From positions 22,411,558-22,475,557 of the forward strand of contig OX328112.1 of the NCBI GenBank assembly GCA_946811185.2: a stretch of DNA of 64,000 nucleotides, in the 5' to 3' direction. The notes below the pieces were generated by a model. The model saw only the letters and a program-made list of their open reading frames with translations. It had not been told where the DNA came from and made no database searches. Made by a program: the position numbers and the translations under genes. The DNA comes from Hippopus hippopus. Lineage: Eukaryota > Mollusca > Bivalvia > Cardiida > Cardiidae. This document shows, piece after piece, positions 53,401 to 57,481 of this stretch (positions are counted from its first letter, which is position 1; each line of letters starts with the position of its first letter).

Positions 53401-55012
53401 AATCGTCCCCCACCCTCATGGCTTCCACTATTGACAACTGTTAATTTCTGTATTGCACTTCCTGGAGAAAAAAATAATCATAGTTTACAGTAAGTCTTAG
53501 TGGAAACCTCTATTTAGCAAGCACACTGTATTTAAAACTCTTTACCGTATGACAAAATTTTAGACATGTCCAAACTGAAAGCATTTGCATATGACAAAGT
53601 ATACTATAAAAATCGAAAATTGTTTCTGGAAGGGTAGAACACATTGTGGGAATGGAAGAAAATGCTAGATAACAGCATTAAAGGTTGGGATTGTTTGGAT
53701 AAGTGAGAGTACATAGAGTTCCCAGAGAAGGACAATATGCTGAAATGTTCCTGCACTTAACAAGCACCTGTCTCTAACAAGCACAATTTGACTATCCTAA
53801 AGGTGCAGGTTGAACTGTATTGTACTTACCAGCCTGTCTTTCCATCTTACTGGTTTCTAACATATTTAGACTAAGCCTTTCATCCATTGTTTTATCTGTT
53901 CCTGATCATGGCTGATGTGTTGCATTTCAAGGAATTATTGTATATGCAAGGAATATGGATGCTTTGTTTTATGTATAATATTGTTTTTCAATATCTTTTT
54001 AGAAATATTGCGGACTCTAGTGCCCCAATCCATCCTTTCCTAGAGTTTTTTTAACCAGCAAGTGTTTGGATAACATTCTTTCCAAGCCACTGGCTGCTCT
54101 CCCACATAAAAACTGTAGGCACAATGTTCAATAACAAAGGACATAAGAATTCTATTAAGATGACTTAATCACTTATCAAAAATCCACAGAAAGAATTGGG
54201 CTCAGCTCAATACTGAACTAGCCACCCCTGGGTTTCAAGCCTATGTGTTACAAATTGAGCTACAGGGCTGAGCAAATATGTTATACTGCAAAGAAATTTC
54301 TCGTGATCTGATTGGATAATATGCCCCGAACATATATATCATGTCCACTGGCAAAACCCACGTAAAAGCAGTTTCCCTTTCAGGAGCCCCGTAGACATGA
54401 CTACACTTTCAACTCAACATCCGAATTGGCGGCGTCGATCAAGATTAACATCAAGATTATGCGCCAAGCTGCACGTTTTAGCACGTATATCCAAGGTTTC
54501 AGTGACGTCAGTTCCCAGTGACGTCAGTTTTCATTGAATTGGGGCACTAAGAAAGGTAATTCTACCTCGTCAGCGTACTCAATTTTTTAAACTAAAAAAC
54601 AAGGTAAATTTCGCTTAACACATGTTGGAATGGTAAAACTTTGCAGTATAATAAATTCGTTGTACGGTCAGGTGGCAGGGGACTTGGAAACTTGTTCGCG
54701 GCTGTGGAGAATAATGTCGCCCCGAGCCGAAGGCAGGCTCGGGGCGACATTATTCTCCACAGCCGTGAACAAGTTTCCAAGTCCCCTGCCACCTGACCGT
54801 ACAACTAATAATGTATACTTACCAGCCTGTCTAGCCTCCATACAAGTTTCACACATGTCCATGCGCAGTTCCGGATGTTCTTCACCAATGGACTCTCCAA
54901 CTTGAACAAACCTCTCCACAGCAAGCTGAACAGCTTCTCCGACTTTGGCGAGAGCTTTGGCATTCTTCTCTGTGATCCTTGTCTTTTCTTTATGATTAAC
55001 TAGGGTGGTTAT
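29207..55012 (-). CDS. ctnnal1: Alpha-catulin (CTNNAL1), 16 exons, first coding exon missing
   Basis: Alpha-catulin is a vinculin/alpha-catenin family scaffold linked to Rho signalling and the cytoskeleton. Sixteen GT-AG exons on the minus strand join without a frame error into 756 codons plus stop; vertebrate alpha-catulin has about 734 residues, so only the first exon is lacking. Collinear matches to the vertebrate protein as I know it include VQLAVERFVQVGESI, GDRQN, QMASARAVLEKSTMMLL, EFTDSAYTSHDHREKI, SKIAKENLDLFADAWESQI, EQAKIAKLGLEMKLITS and MYLFTRGEGPLKTTQDL. The Ser/Gly/Arg-rich tail in the last exon is lineage-specific. Introns are packed with foldback elements, SINEs and mariner remnants. 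No candidate for the first exon (which in vertebrates ends around SVEQTLLPLVSQ) was recognised between 55013 and 64000. Confidence 0.95.
29568..29789 (-). pseudogene. Mariner transposase C-terminal fragment
   Basis: Minus-strand frame reads HLPYFLDFTPSDSHLLPKLK, then THFQSDDDIKHAVEDLMYGQ. This corresponds to the third catalytic Asp region (PYSPDLxPxDF) of a mariner transposase with decayed flanks. It lies in the intron between e16 and e15. I see no terminal repeats. Confidence 0.7.
29976..30059 (-). CDS. ctnnal1: Alpha-catulin exon e15
   Basis: 84 bp, phase 0. Encodes AIQETKNLMNAIAKVV, then a Cys-containing helix end. Matches the last conserved vinculin-like helix. Confidence 0.92.
30199..30397 (+). 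mobile_element. TFB copy, loop deleted
   Basis: TTAACTCTTTCCCACATGAC to GGTAAAGAGTCAA; central loop reduced. In intron e15-e14. Confidence 0.8.
30431..30553 (-). CDS. ctnnal1: Alpha-catulin exon e14
   Basis: 123 bp, phase 0. Encodes VPMCPQKEDLFSHVERIPTC and KAATFGKSATFNK, collinear with the C-terminal helical region. Confidence 0.92.
30585..30870 (-). mobile_element. TFB copy plus a neighbouring half
   Basis: A decayed copy (30585-30778) is followed by a core right half (GACTGGGTAACCAGC to 30860). Confidence 0.6.
30928..31109 (-). mobile_element. TFB copy, partial
   Basis: Core with deletion, then GAGCCACATTTAAATTGTTA and the end TTTGTTGTCTGGTAAAAATT. Confidence 0.75.
31317..31452 (-). CDS. 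ctnnal1: Alpha-catulin exon e13
   Basis: 136 bp, phase 2 to 0. Encodes MAFSMYLFTRGEGPLKTTQD, almost unchanged from vertebrates, then YFAEEGKKLYRTVRDFANR. Confidence 0.95.
31478..31680 (-). mobile_element. TFB copy
   Basis: Good core; starts 26 bp upstream of the acceptor of alpha-catulin e13. Ends GTTCA. Confidence 0.9.
31816..32092 (-). mobile_element. FB2 copy
   Basis: GATGAGTCATGCTGTGACAA to mirrored CACACAGCAAGGCTCGTA; contains CCGGACTGCACAGGC. Confidence 0.85.
32093..32395. other. Alpha-catulin intron, nothing recognised
   Basis: No repeat or frame recognised in this stretch. Confidence 0.4.
32395..32541 (-). mobile_element. TFB fragment
   Basis: Left arm with CTCAAAGACAAATATCATCC to the terminal TTAA. 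Confidence 0.65.
32538..32952 (+). mobile_element. TFB copy split by another TFB
   Basis: Left part to AAAAGTCTTATCCTTAA and right part TTAAGGTTTGTTAAAACTTG. Core reduced to one arm. Confidence 0.88.
32687..32915 (-). mobile_element. TFB copy nested at TTAA of another TFB
   Basis: 229 bp, TTAA at 32687-32690 and 32912-32915, core nearly perfect. Confidence 0.95.
33030..33154 (-). CDS. ctnnal1: Alpha-catulin exon e12
   Basis: 125 bp, phase 0 to 2. Encodes EQAKIAKLGLEMKLITSEMD and ends NMS. The split Ser codon is completed by e13. Confidence 0.95.
33390..33570 (-). mobile_element. TFB copy, highly diverged
   Basis: CCTTTACCCTTTTTCAAAAT through one core arm to GGTTTCAAATTCAACCAGTC. Confidence 0.45.
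33648..33943 (+). mobile_element. TFB copy with an internal 54-bp tandem triplication
   Basis: The arm segment ATTGAAAGCAATTGCATATA..GGCACTGTTCA is repeated nearly three times (about 33678-33810) before the core. Confidence 0.88.
33960..34108 (-). mobile_element. TFB fragment
   Basis: Core and part of the left arm, diverged. Confidence 0.6.
34111..34300. mobile_element. Foldback element, ATATCAGAGATCCAGA ends
   Basis: Outer arms ATATCAGAGATCCAGAGAGA and mirrored CTGGAGCTCTGTGATAT; inner arms ACCCCTATGTTATGGGTACT and mirror. About 190 bp, non-coding. Confidence 0.8.
34481..34531 (-). CDS. ctnnal1: Alpha-catulin exon e11
   Basis: 51 bp, phase 0. Encodes KHGTTSKLLRPAKLDAE, a short, basic linker exon in a position where the vertebrate protein has a similar Lys-rich linker. 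Confidence 0.88.
34684..34865 (+). mobile_element. FB2 copy, truncated
   Basis: AGTGAGTCATACTCTTTGAA, then CAGTCTGCGCATTCTGC; the right half is short. Confidence 0.7.
34915..35195 (-). mobile_element. FB2 copy
   Basis: Contains GTGATGCACTATACGG, CAGCCTGCGTGGACTGCACA and the end CCCCCTTCTGACAGAGTATA. Confidence 0.8.
35207..35435 (-). mobile_element. TFB copy
   Basis: 229 bp, TTAA both ends, good core. Confidence 0.94.
35436..35850. other. Alpha-catulin long intron, nothing recognised
   Basis: AT-rich with an A run at 35759; no features. Confidence 0.4.
35851..37212 (+). mobile_element. Decayed mariner-family element with long inverted ends
   Basis: About 1.36 kb between TA dinucleotides. 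Outer ends GGGGTGTTCGAAAAGTTTCG match in inverted orientation, and the similarity continues inward for roughly 200 bp at each end (ATAGCAACGTTAAGTCGACG against its mirrored partner). It lies in the e10-e11 intron of alpha-catulin. Confidence 0.85.
36225..36945 (+). pseudogene. Mariner-type transposase fragments
   Basis: Two fragments remain. About 36265-36360 reads ADVTWIGLYDQETKQDSSVW, around the first catalytic Asp. About 36655-36790 reads TFYLYHNNATPYTSS and IAHPPYSPDL, around the second (here Asn) and third positions. Frames are broken and one catalytic Asp is replaced, so it is dead. Confidence 0.75.
37213..37597. other. Alpha-catulin long intron, nothing recognised
   Basis: No repeat or frame recognised. 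Confidence 0.4.
37598..37816 (-). mobile_element. TFB copy, diverged
   Basis: Core GTGAAAATATCAGTACCCAGCA-like and mirror; ends decayed. Confidence 0.75.
38480..38812 (+). repeat. Dispersed repeat with GGACGGACGGACAGACG tail
   Basis: TTTCATCCAATTTGGTCCAT, then GGACGGATGGATGGACGTAC and GCTCACCCTTCGGGAAGC, a hairpin end typical of short invertebrate repeats. Confidence 0.7.
38880..39088 (+). mobile_element. TFB copy, diverged
   Basis: Loop GCTAAAATGCTAGTTAACAGCA and right half recognisable. Confidence 0.7.
39433..39575 (-). mobile_element. TFB right half and core
   Basis: TTAACCCATTACCACACAAT through a perfect core; the left arm stops at a junction with the next copy. Confidence 0.85.
39576..39797 (-). 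mobile_element. TFB copy
   Basis: Follows directly in the same orientation; ends TTGGTAAGGAGTTAA. Confidence 0.85.
39800..40460. other. Alpha-catulin long intron, few features
   Basis: Includes a short GATCAAGATCACATC..GATGCGATCTGATCTT inverted word at about 40335 that recurs elsewhere. Otherwise AT-rich and unrecognised. Confidence 0.4.
40465..40618 (+). mobile_element. TFB copy, partial
   Basis: One core arm plus right end TGCTTGGTAAAGGGTTA. Confidence 0.65.
40620..41265. other. Alpha-catulin long intron, nothing recognised
   Basis: Contains AACCCGACCCGCACAT, seen in other mollusc repeats from memory, without boundaries. No supported gene. Confidence 0.35.
41270..41486 (+). mobile_element. 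TFB copy
   Basis: Core intact with loop ATGGTGCTAACCATCAT; both ends decayed. Confidence 0.85.
41606..41985 (+). mobile_element. FB2 copy split by TFB
   Basis: GAGCCATGTTTTGACAAAAA to GGTTTAA, then a TFB copy, then TTAATGCATCTCTGTGATGC to GGTCCTTGGACAGGCA, where FB2 is cut off. Confidence 0.88.
41633..41861 (+). mobile_element. TFB copy inserted at TTAA of FB2
   Basis: 229 bp; TTAA at 41633-41636 and 41858-41861. Removing it and one TTAA restores the FB2 left end GGTTTAATGCATCT. Confidence 0.95.
42080..42535. other. Alpha-catulin long intron, nothing recognised
   Basis: Some CpG (CCGCGCATGAG) but no frame. A GGGCTATGACAATA word at about 42460 recurs near 52490, hinting at a short repeat. 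Confidence 0.35.
42538..42568 (+). mobile_element. TFB left tip
   Basis: ACTCTTTACTAAACGACAAA only, followed by a SINE. Confidence 0.5.
42570..42720 (+). mobile_element. SINE 3' part
   Basis: GATGCATGTGATAAAAGTAG, GTGAGAAAGTTAGGAAACAC, CATAGGTGCACTGACCACC and GGCATTAAATTCC, as in the SINE at 14424. The tRNA head is missing. Confidence 0.75.
43055..43379. mobile_element. 325-bp foldback element, GGGCCCTGTTTTACTAAGG ends
   Basis: The two halves mirror each other over almost the whole length: TACTAAGGTAGTTACGAACA, GCGTAAGTTTTATGTA, and AAAACTATTGCGATAAATCA each return in reverse complement. No coding frame. Confidence 0.92.
43380..43735. other. Alpha-catulin intron with small inverted repeats
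   Basis: Half of the foldback type at 34111 (GAGTTCCCACAACATAGG) at about 43405, and a GATCAAGATCAGACTGCACA inverted word at 43528-43570. Confidence 0.5.
43734..43919 (-). CDS. ctnnal1: Alpha-catulin exon e10
   Basis: 186 bp, phase 0. Encodes YPGSKIAKENLDLFADAWES, then LVYLSLPRPG at the donor. The next intron, about 9.2 kb, is the longest in the window. Confidence 0.95.
43948..44028 (+). mobile_element. TFB left-end fragment
   Basis: ACTCTTTACCAAACAACTAA to AAATAAATGTTGCTCAA. Confidence 0.65.
44165..44297 (-). mobile_element. SINE head fragment
   Basis: GAGGGACAAATCCTGTCACA, then GGATTCAAATC and CTACTAAGCAATGGGG, a decayed tRNA-like head on the minus strand. Confidence 0.65.
44332..44425 (+). 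mobile_element. TFB left arm cut by a SINE
   Basis: TTAACTCTTTATCAAATGAC to AACTAAAATTTTTTT, where the SINE tail begins. Confidence 0.7.
44427..44546 (-). mobile_element. SINE 3' part
   Basis: GTATGGTGTTTAACACCATT, CAACATAATTTCAGTTATAT, GCCAGTGCACCTATCC and TCCTGGAGTTTCTTG. Confidence 0.75.
44546..45440. other. Alpha-catulin intron, unique sequence
   Basis: About 900 bp with no recognised repeat, the longest such stretch in the alpha-catulin introns. No frame of note. TTCAAGACAGCGATC-type short repeats near 44690. Confidence 0.4.
45456..45548 (-). CDS. ctnnal1: Alpha-catulin exon e9
   Basis: 93 bp, phase 0. Encodes VCKLFRHIATTDPLVITAEH, matching the LLRHISGTEPLEIT region of the vertebrate protein. 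Confidence 0.93.
45600..45800 (+). mobile_element. TFB copy, diverged
   Basis: One core arm shortened; ends TGATAAAGGGTAAA. Confidence 0.7.
45945..46183 (-). mobile_element. FB2 copy
   Basis: GTCAGCCTGGGCAGACTGCG and the end CCCCTTTTCACAGAGCATGG, 25 bp from the donor of alpha-catulin e8. Confidence 0.85.
46208..46366 (-). CDS. ctnnal1: Alpha-catulin exon e8
   Basis: 159 bp, phase 0. Encodes AMEQASELFKSNEDHLLLKN, then LRLAGMAGEIGSVDEL. An FB2 element lies about 25 bp past the donor. Confidence 0.94.
46390..46595 (+). mobile_element. Two TFB left-end fragments
   Basis: 46390-46495 and 46528-46595, both starting ACTCC/ACTCTGGACCA and with the TTAGACTTGTCCAAATTGAA word; neither has a core. Confidence 0.6.
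46825..47042 (+). mobile_element. TFB copy, diverged
   Basis: Core AAAATACTGGTCACTAGCAT; right end intact with TTAA. Just downstream of e7. Confidence 0.85.
47089..47172 (-). CDS. ctnnal1: Alpha-catulin exon e7
   Basis: 84 bp, phase 0. Encodes RQKDVTSGQELETAILKTL, matching the region after the conserved DSAYTSH block. An FB2 element begins 29 bp upstream of the acceptor. Confidence 0.9.
47201..47578 (+). mobile_element. FB2 copy with ~110-bp insertion
   Basis: ATGAGCCATGCTCTGTGAAA to mirrored CAAGAGCATGCCTCA; central GGTCAGCCTGCGCAGTCCGC palindrome is perfect. Extra AT-rich sequence at about 47330-47440. Confidence 0.88.
47714..47942 (-). mobile_element. TFB copy
   Basis: 229 bp with TTAA at both ends and a good core. 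Confidence 0.94.
48076..48303 (-). mobile_element. TFB copy next to alpha-catulin e6
   Basis: Near-perfect core, right TTAA at 48300-48303, 20 bp from the e6 donor. Confidence 0.92.
48324..48527 (-). CDS. ctnnal1: Alpha-catulin exon e6
   Basis: 204 bp, phase 0. Contains TQEFTDSAYTSHDHREKIVE, the best conserved block of the family. A TFB copy ends 20 bp beyond the donor. Confidence 0.95.
48790..49012 (+). mobile_element. TFB copy
   Basis: Full length, loop GCTAGTTACCAAC, right end decayed. Confidence 0.85.
49142..49375 (-). CDS. ctnnal1: Alpha-catulin exon e5
   Basis: 234 bp, phase 0. Begins TCLRHPECYSARQNRHGLF, then a low-conservation linker rich in Gly, Asn and Pro that is longer than in vertebrates, then VLKDFE. 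Confidence 0.94.
49408..49485 (+). mobile_element. TFB left-end fragment
   Basis: ATTCTTTACCGTCAGTCC to CATTTGCAGGCAACGAACT. Confidence 0.6.
49621..49862 (+). mobile_element. FB2 copy
   Basis: GAGCTATGTTCTGTGAAAAT to mirrored CCAGAGCATGGCTCAT; the centre is reduced to CAGCCTGCACAAGCTGAC. Confidence 0.85.
50001..50090 (-). CDS. ctnnal1: Alpha-catulin exon e4
   Basis: 90 bp, phase 0. Encodes DLKSDKHKAQMASARAVLEK and STMMLLPSCK, nearly identical to the vertebrate segment. Confidence 0.94.
50125..50275 (-). mobile_element. TFB copy, partial
   Basis: Right-type end decayed; core GAAAATGCTGGTAACCAGCA is clear. Confidence 0.75.
50437..51776 (+). mobile_element. Mariner element with TA target duplication, inserted in a TFB copy
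   Basis: About 1340 bp including a TA at each end. Terminal inverted repeats of about 34 bp begin CGAGGGCTGTTCGATTTGTA and differ at one or two positions. It sits inside a TFB foldback copy, whose two halves flank it (50358-50436 and 51777-51925), so it arrived later. In the intron between alpha-catulin e4 and e3. Confidence 0.93.
50613..51725 (+). pseudogene. Mariner transposase, DD34D, one in-frame stop
   Basis: The frame runs 371 codons with a single TGA at 51042-51044, between two halves that share one reading frame. The N-terminal half has the helix-turn-helix region (ETVPRWRKKF, GRPVTVTGKAKV). The catalytic triad is visible as TGDKTWVHYF, LLNDNAPSHT and YSPDLAPCDFFLLPKLKKF, with 34 residues between the second and third Asp, as in classical mariners. 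One nonsense change makes this copy probably inactive, but it is young. Confidence 0.93.
51940..52030. repeat. Short inverted repeat, GATCA..TGATCT type
   Basis: GTGGACAGTGTTGATTAAGA and mirrored TGATGTACACTGTCCAC. Same kind as 43528, 40335, 47630 and 58150. Confidence 0.5.
52121..52240 (-). CDS. ctnnal1: Alpha-catulin exon e3
   Basis: 120 bp, phase 0. Encodes VYTSLSELEGVDNF, then FGNNMVELAHLTGDRQN. The donor gttcgt is a poor match to the usual GTRAGT. Confidence 0.94.
52692..52855 (-). mobile_element. SINE, partial
   Basis: GATTGATTGAATGGTGTTTT, ACATTATTTCAGTCATATTA, then GTTTTACCAGAACTAGG and GGACACTACTACG, matching the body of the SINE at 12904. Confidence 0.7.
52901..53168 (+). mobile_element. 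FB2 copy
   Basis: ATGAGCCATTCTCTGTGAAA to mirrored ACCAGAGCATGG; centre CAGCCTGCGCAGTCTGTACA. Confidence 0.88.
53283..53461 (-). CDS. ctnnal1: Alpha-catulin exon e2
   Basis: 179 bp, phase 1 to 0. Encodes RLFTDKNQMVRAARKLL and VLLIADKVIVKQLL, a conserved helix pair of the family. Donor AAG|gtaacg. Confidence 0.94.
53539..53708 (+). mobile_element. TFB copy, core half deleted
   Basis: ACTCTTTACCGTATGACAAA to GGGATTGTTTGGATAAG. Confidence 0.75.
53830..53901 (-). CDS. Candidate alternative exon or alternative start exon of alpha-catulin
   Basis: 72 bp open in phase 1 to phase 1, so it could be inserted between e1 and e2 without changing frame. Its 3' end (AGACAGGCTG|gtaagta) repeats the last bases and donor of e1 exactly, giving the same ERQAG/ARQAG ending. 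The acceptor atcag| is weak. It also holds an ATG (53885-53887) in strong context (ACAATGG), reading MDERLSLNMLETSKMERQAG, so it could instead be an alternative first exon. It may be a decayed duplicate of the end of e1. Confidence 0.4.
53990..54275 (-). mobile_element. tRNA-derived SINE
   Basis: Body TCCTTTCCTAGAG, TTCTTTCCAAGCCACTGGCT, then a decayed head with CCCCTGGGTTTCAAGCC and TTGAGCTACAGGGCTGAG on the plus strand. Confidence 0.75.
54290..54600. other. Non-repeat, CpG-richer block in alpha-catulin intron
   Basis: Unique-looking sequence with several CpGs (GGCGGCGTCGATC, CGCGCCAAG-like words) and the paired CRE sites. No open frame of note. Could be a promoter or enhancer, or an unrecognised repeat end. 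Confidence 0.3.
54503..54526. promoter_or_regulatory. Two tandem TGACGTCA (CRE) palindromes
   Basis: Perfect TGACGTCA at 54503-54510 and 54519-54526, in a 16-bp tandem duplication (CAGTGACGTCAGTT twice). They lie in a fairly CpG-rich, non-repeat block about 600 bp upstream, in minus orientation, of the candidate alternative exon at 53830-53901. Confidence 0.4.
54659..54805. repeat. 147-bp near-perfect palindrome beside alpha-catulin e1
   Basis: Two 70-base arms (GTTGTACGGTCAGGTGGCAG to CGCCCCGAGCC and mirror) with one visible mismatch and a 7-base loop GAAGGCA. It lies 17 bp into the intron after the e1 donor. Confidence 0.95.
54823..55012 (-). CDS. ctnnal1: Alpha-catulin exon e1 (first in window)
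   Basis: 190 bp, phase 0 to 1, acceptor atttctag| and donor CAGGCTG|gtaagt. Encodes ITTLVNHKEKT, then VGEAVQLAVERFVQVGESI, ending EARQAG. An FB2 foldback element ends about 9 bp upstream of the exon and a 147-bp palindrome starts 17 bp after it. Confidence 0.94.
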
Positions 55013-55020
55013 CTAGAAAT

Positions 55021-55292
55021 ATATGAGCCATTCTCTGACAAAAGGGGGCTTAAAGCATCTCCATAATCCATCGTAAAAAATTCAAGCCATCACATACTTA
55101 TGGATCCATAACAGCCACTTTTTATAACAACCAACTCAATCATGAGGAAGACTTGTCCTTGCACATACAGAAAATGGACCATAGCGAAAAATTTCGGCCC
55201 AGGTCAGCCTGCGCGGACTGCACAGGCTGACCTGAGTCGATACTTTTCGCTGATGCATTAAGCCCCCTTTTCACAGAGCATGGCTCATATCA
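55021..55292 (-). mobile_element. FB2 copy bordering the acceptor of alpha-catulin e1
   Basis: ATATGAGCCATTCTCTGACA to mirrored TTCACAGAGCATGGCTCATA. Its outer end begins about 9 bp from the exon, so the pyrimidine-rich tract of that acceptor lies within it. Confidence 0.9.
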
Positions 55293-55320
55293 ATTTTTCA
55301 GTGATGTGAATGGAAAAGTG

Positions 55321-55547
55321 TTAACCTTTTAACAGGCAACAAAATTTTAGACAGGTCCAAATTGGAAGCACTTGCACTTGACAAACTTTTAACTCGGTAG
55401 ATTTGTGTCTAAAATGATGGGATTTGTCTCCCAAAAATGCTGGTAACTGTTTTCCTGGTAACCAACAGTTTCTCCTTTTCCCAGAATGTTTTCTAAAGCT
55501 TTAGTCTTCAGCATTGTTCAAATCTTGGTTTATTTGGTAAATGGTAA
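55321..55547 (+). mobile_element. TFB copy, rearranged core
   Basis: Extra AATGCTGGTAACTGTTTTCC before the loop; ends TTATTTGGTAAATGGTAA. Confidence 0.8.
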
Positions 55548-55593
55548 GCCTTTTTTAAATTGTGGTACAAATTTTTTTCAAAAAGCTCAGCCC

Positions 55594-56051
55594 GTCACAA
55601 AACAATCCCAATTAAGGTTTATTCCACTCTCAGGAAAAAATCTTTTAAAAAGTATTGTGGGAAAAGGAGAAAATGCAGCGGACCAGCATTTTCTTATGTT
55701 CCCATCATGTTTTCTACCCTTCAGAAGACAAATCAAATCGTTTAACTCTTTACCAAACAACAAAATGTTAGACTGATCCAGACTGGTCCATACTGAAAGC
55801 ATTAGCAGACGACAAATTAAAAGTCTCAAATTAAAATTTGTCTCTGAAAGGATAGAAAACCTTGTGGAAAAAGGAGAAAATGCTGGTTACCAGCATTTTC
55901 TCCTTTTCCCACAAGGTTTTTAAAAGCTTTTCTTCCCAGGGTCGTGAAAACTAGTGCTTGTTTGGTAAAGAGTTAAAGGCATGTCTAATACCTCTGCAAT
56001 TCCCTTCAAAAAGGACAAGTCTAAAACTTTGTCATGTGGTAAATATCTTAA
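55594..56051 (-). mobile_element. TFB copy split by another TFB
   Basis: Right end and core to ACAAATCAAATCGTTTAA, then the inserted copy, then TTAAAGGCATGTCTAATACC to a terminal TTAA. Confidence 0.8.
55742..55976 (+). mobile_element. TFB copy nested at TTAA of another TFB
   Basis: TTAA at 55742-55745 and 55973-55976; good core; small duplication GATCCAGACTGGTCC in the left arm. Confidence 0.92.
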
Positions 56052-56256
56052 GGATTGGGCACCCAAATTGGATTCGTGTAACATCGCCTTTCATTGCTGT
56101 AAAACGTACGGATTTGGCTATGACTTGAGTATTCCATAACCCATCGGCAGATAGACGCATTGATTACGGATTACCCGAGTCTTAGCCGAATCTGTACGAT
56201 ATTTTAGCCATGAAAGGTGATGTAACATGAATCCCATTAAGGTGCCCTATCCTTAA
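56048..56256. mobile_element. Foldback element with TTAAGGATTGGGCACC ends
   Basis: TTAAGGATTGGGCACC and mirrored GGTGCCCTATCCTTAA; inner arms with GTGTAACATCGCCTTTCAT mirrored. About 209 bp, TTAA at both ends, so possibly a second TTAA-type family. Confidence 0.85.
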
Positions 56257-56342
56257 CTTCATTGATGGCAATACCAATTATATATATATGGCCATGTGAA
56301 AAGCAAGCACTTGACATCCTCATTAGTGCAAACCTTTAAGTC

Positions 56343-56815
56343 TAACCCTTTTACCTTACAATCGAGCATTTTTAACAACCCTGAGCCAGAAAGCTTTTGA
56401 AAACATTGTGGGAAAAAGAGAAAACACTGGTAACCAGCAATTTCTCCTTTCAGCACAATGTTTCCTACTCTATTTAACCCTTTACCACACAACCCTGATT
56501 TTTTAATGACCCTATGGAAGAACGCTTATGAAAACATTGTGGGAAAAAAGAGTAAAAGCTGATAACATTTTCTACCTTTTTCTTCAGGATGGTAACTTGT
56601 TAACCCTTCACTACACAATCATGAGTTTTGAGGACCCTGAGAAAGAAGTCTTTTGAAAACATTGTGGGAAAAGGAGAAAATGCTGGTAACCAGCATTTTC
56701 TCCTTTGTTCGCACTGTTTTCTACTCCAACATAGACGAAGTCCATCATTTGAGCTACAATTAAATGGTTGACTGTAAATGCTTTCAATTTAGACAGGCTC
56801 TGTATATCTTTTGCT
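56343..56815 (-). mobile_element. Three TFB pieces in a row
   Basis: 56343-56476 (right half), 56475-56604 (right half with broken core and a second right-type end) and 56600-56815 (nearly full, with GCATTTTCTCCTTTG). Each starts TTAACCCTT or TAACCCTT. Confidence 0.8.
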
Positions 56816-56986
56816 CCTGTGGTGATTTAGGATTAAAACGCTGGATCCTTTGGTAACGGTTCTGACCATACACTGGCAATTTATAAAACACCTGTTCTGG
56901 ATACCTTTTCAAAATATTATGACGAAATTGGTACAGTGCTTTCAAACATACATCTACATGTATCTTCTAGTTTTCATATAATCTGT

Positions 56987-57215
56987 TTAACTCTTTACCA
57001 AATGACAAAATTTTAGACTTGTCCAAAATGAAAGCATTTGCAGACAACAAAATCAACGTGACTCAAAAATTGAAGTTTATTTTGGGAAGGGTAGAAAACA
57101 TTGTGGGAAAAGGAGAAAATCCTGGTAACCAGCATTTTCTCCTTTTCCCACAATGTTTTCAAAAGGCTTCTTCCTCAGGGTCGTGAAAACCAGGGATTGT
57201 TTGGTAAAGGGTTAA
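56987..57215 (+). mobile_element. TFB copy
   Basis: 229 bp; perfect arms with GATTCTGG-like loop change (ATCCTGGTAACCAGCAT); shares its right TTAA with the next copy. Confidence 0.93.
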
Positions 57216-57441
57216 CTCTTTACTACACGACAAAACATTAGACCAGTCCAAATCTAAAGCATTTGCAGACCAAAAATTATATGTGCGTCAAATGATTCAA
57301 CGTGCCTTAAATGGGTAGAAAACATGGTGGAAAAAGGAGAAAATGCTGGTAACCAGCATTTTATCCTTTTCCCACAATGTTTTGAAAAGGTTTCTTTTTC
57401 GGGGTCATTTAAAGTTAGGATTGTGGGGTAATGGGTTTTAA
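57212..57441 (+). mobile_element. TFB copy, head-to-tail with previous
   Basis: Joined through one TTAA at 57212-57215; ends GGGTAATGGGTTTTAA. Confidence 0.9.
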
Positions 57442-57481
57442 ACATGATACACTATCACTTTCATCCTCATTCTTATTCCTG

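Noticed and set aside
54630..54919. Frames on both strands over 54592-54919
   Set aside because: They arise from the 147-bp palindrome (the same peptide in mirrored copies) joined to antisense of alpha-catulin e1.
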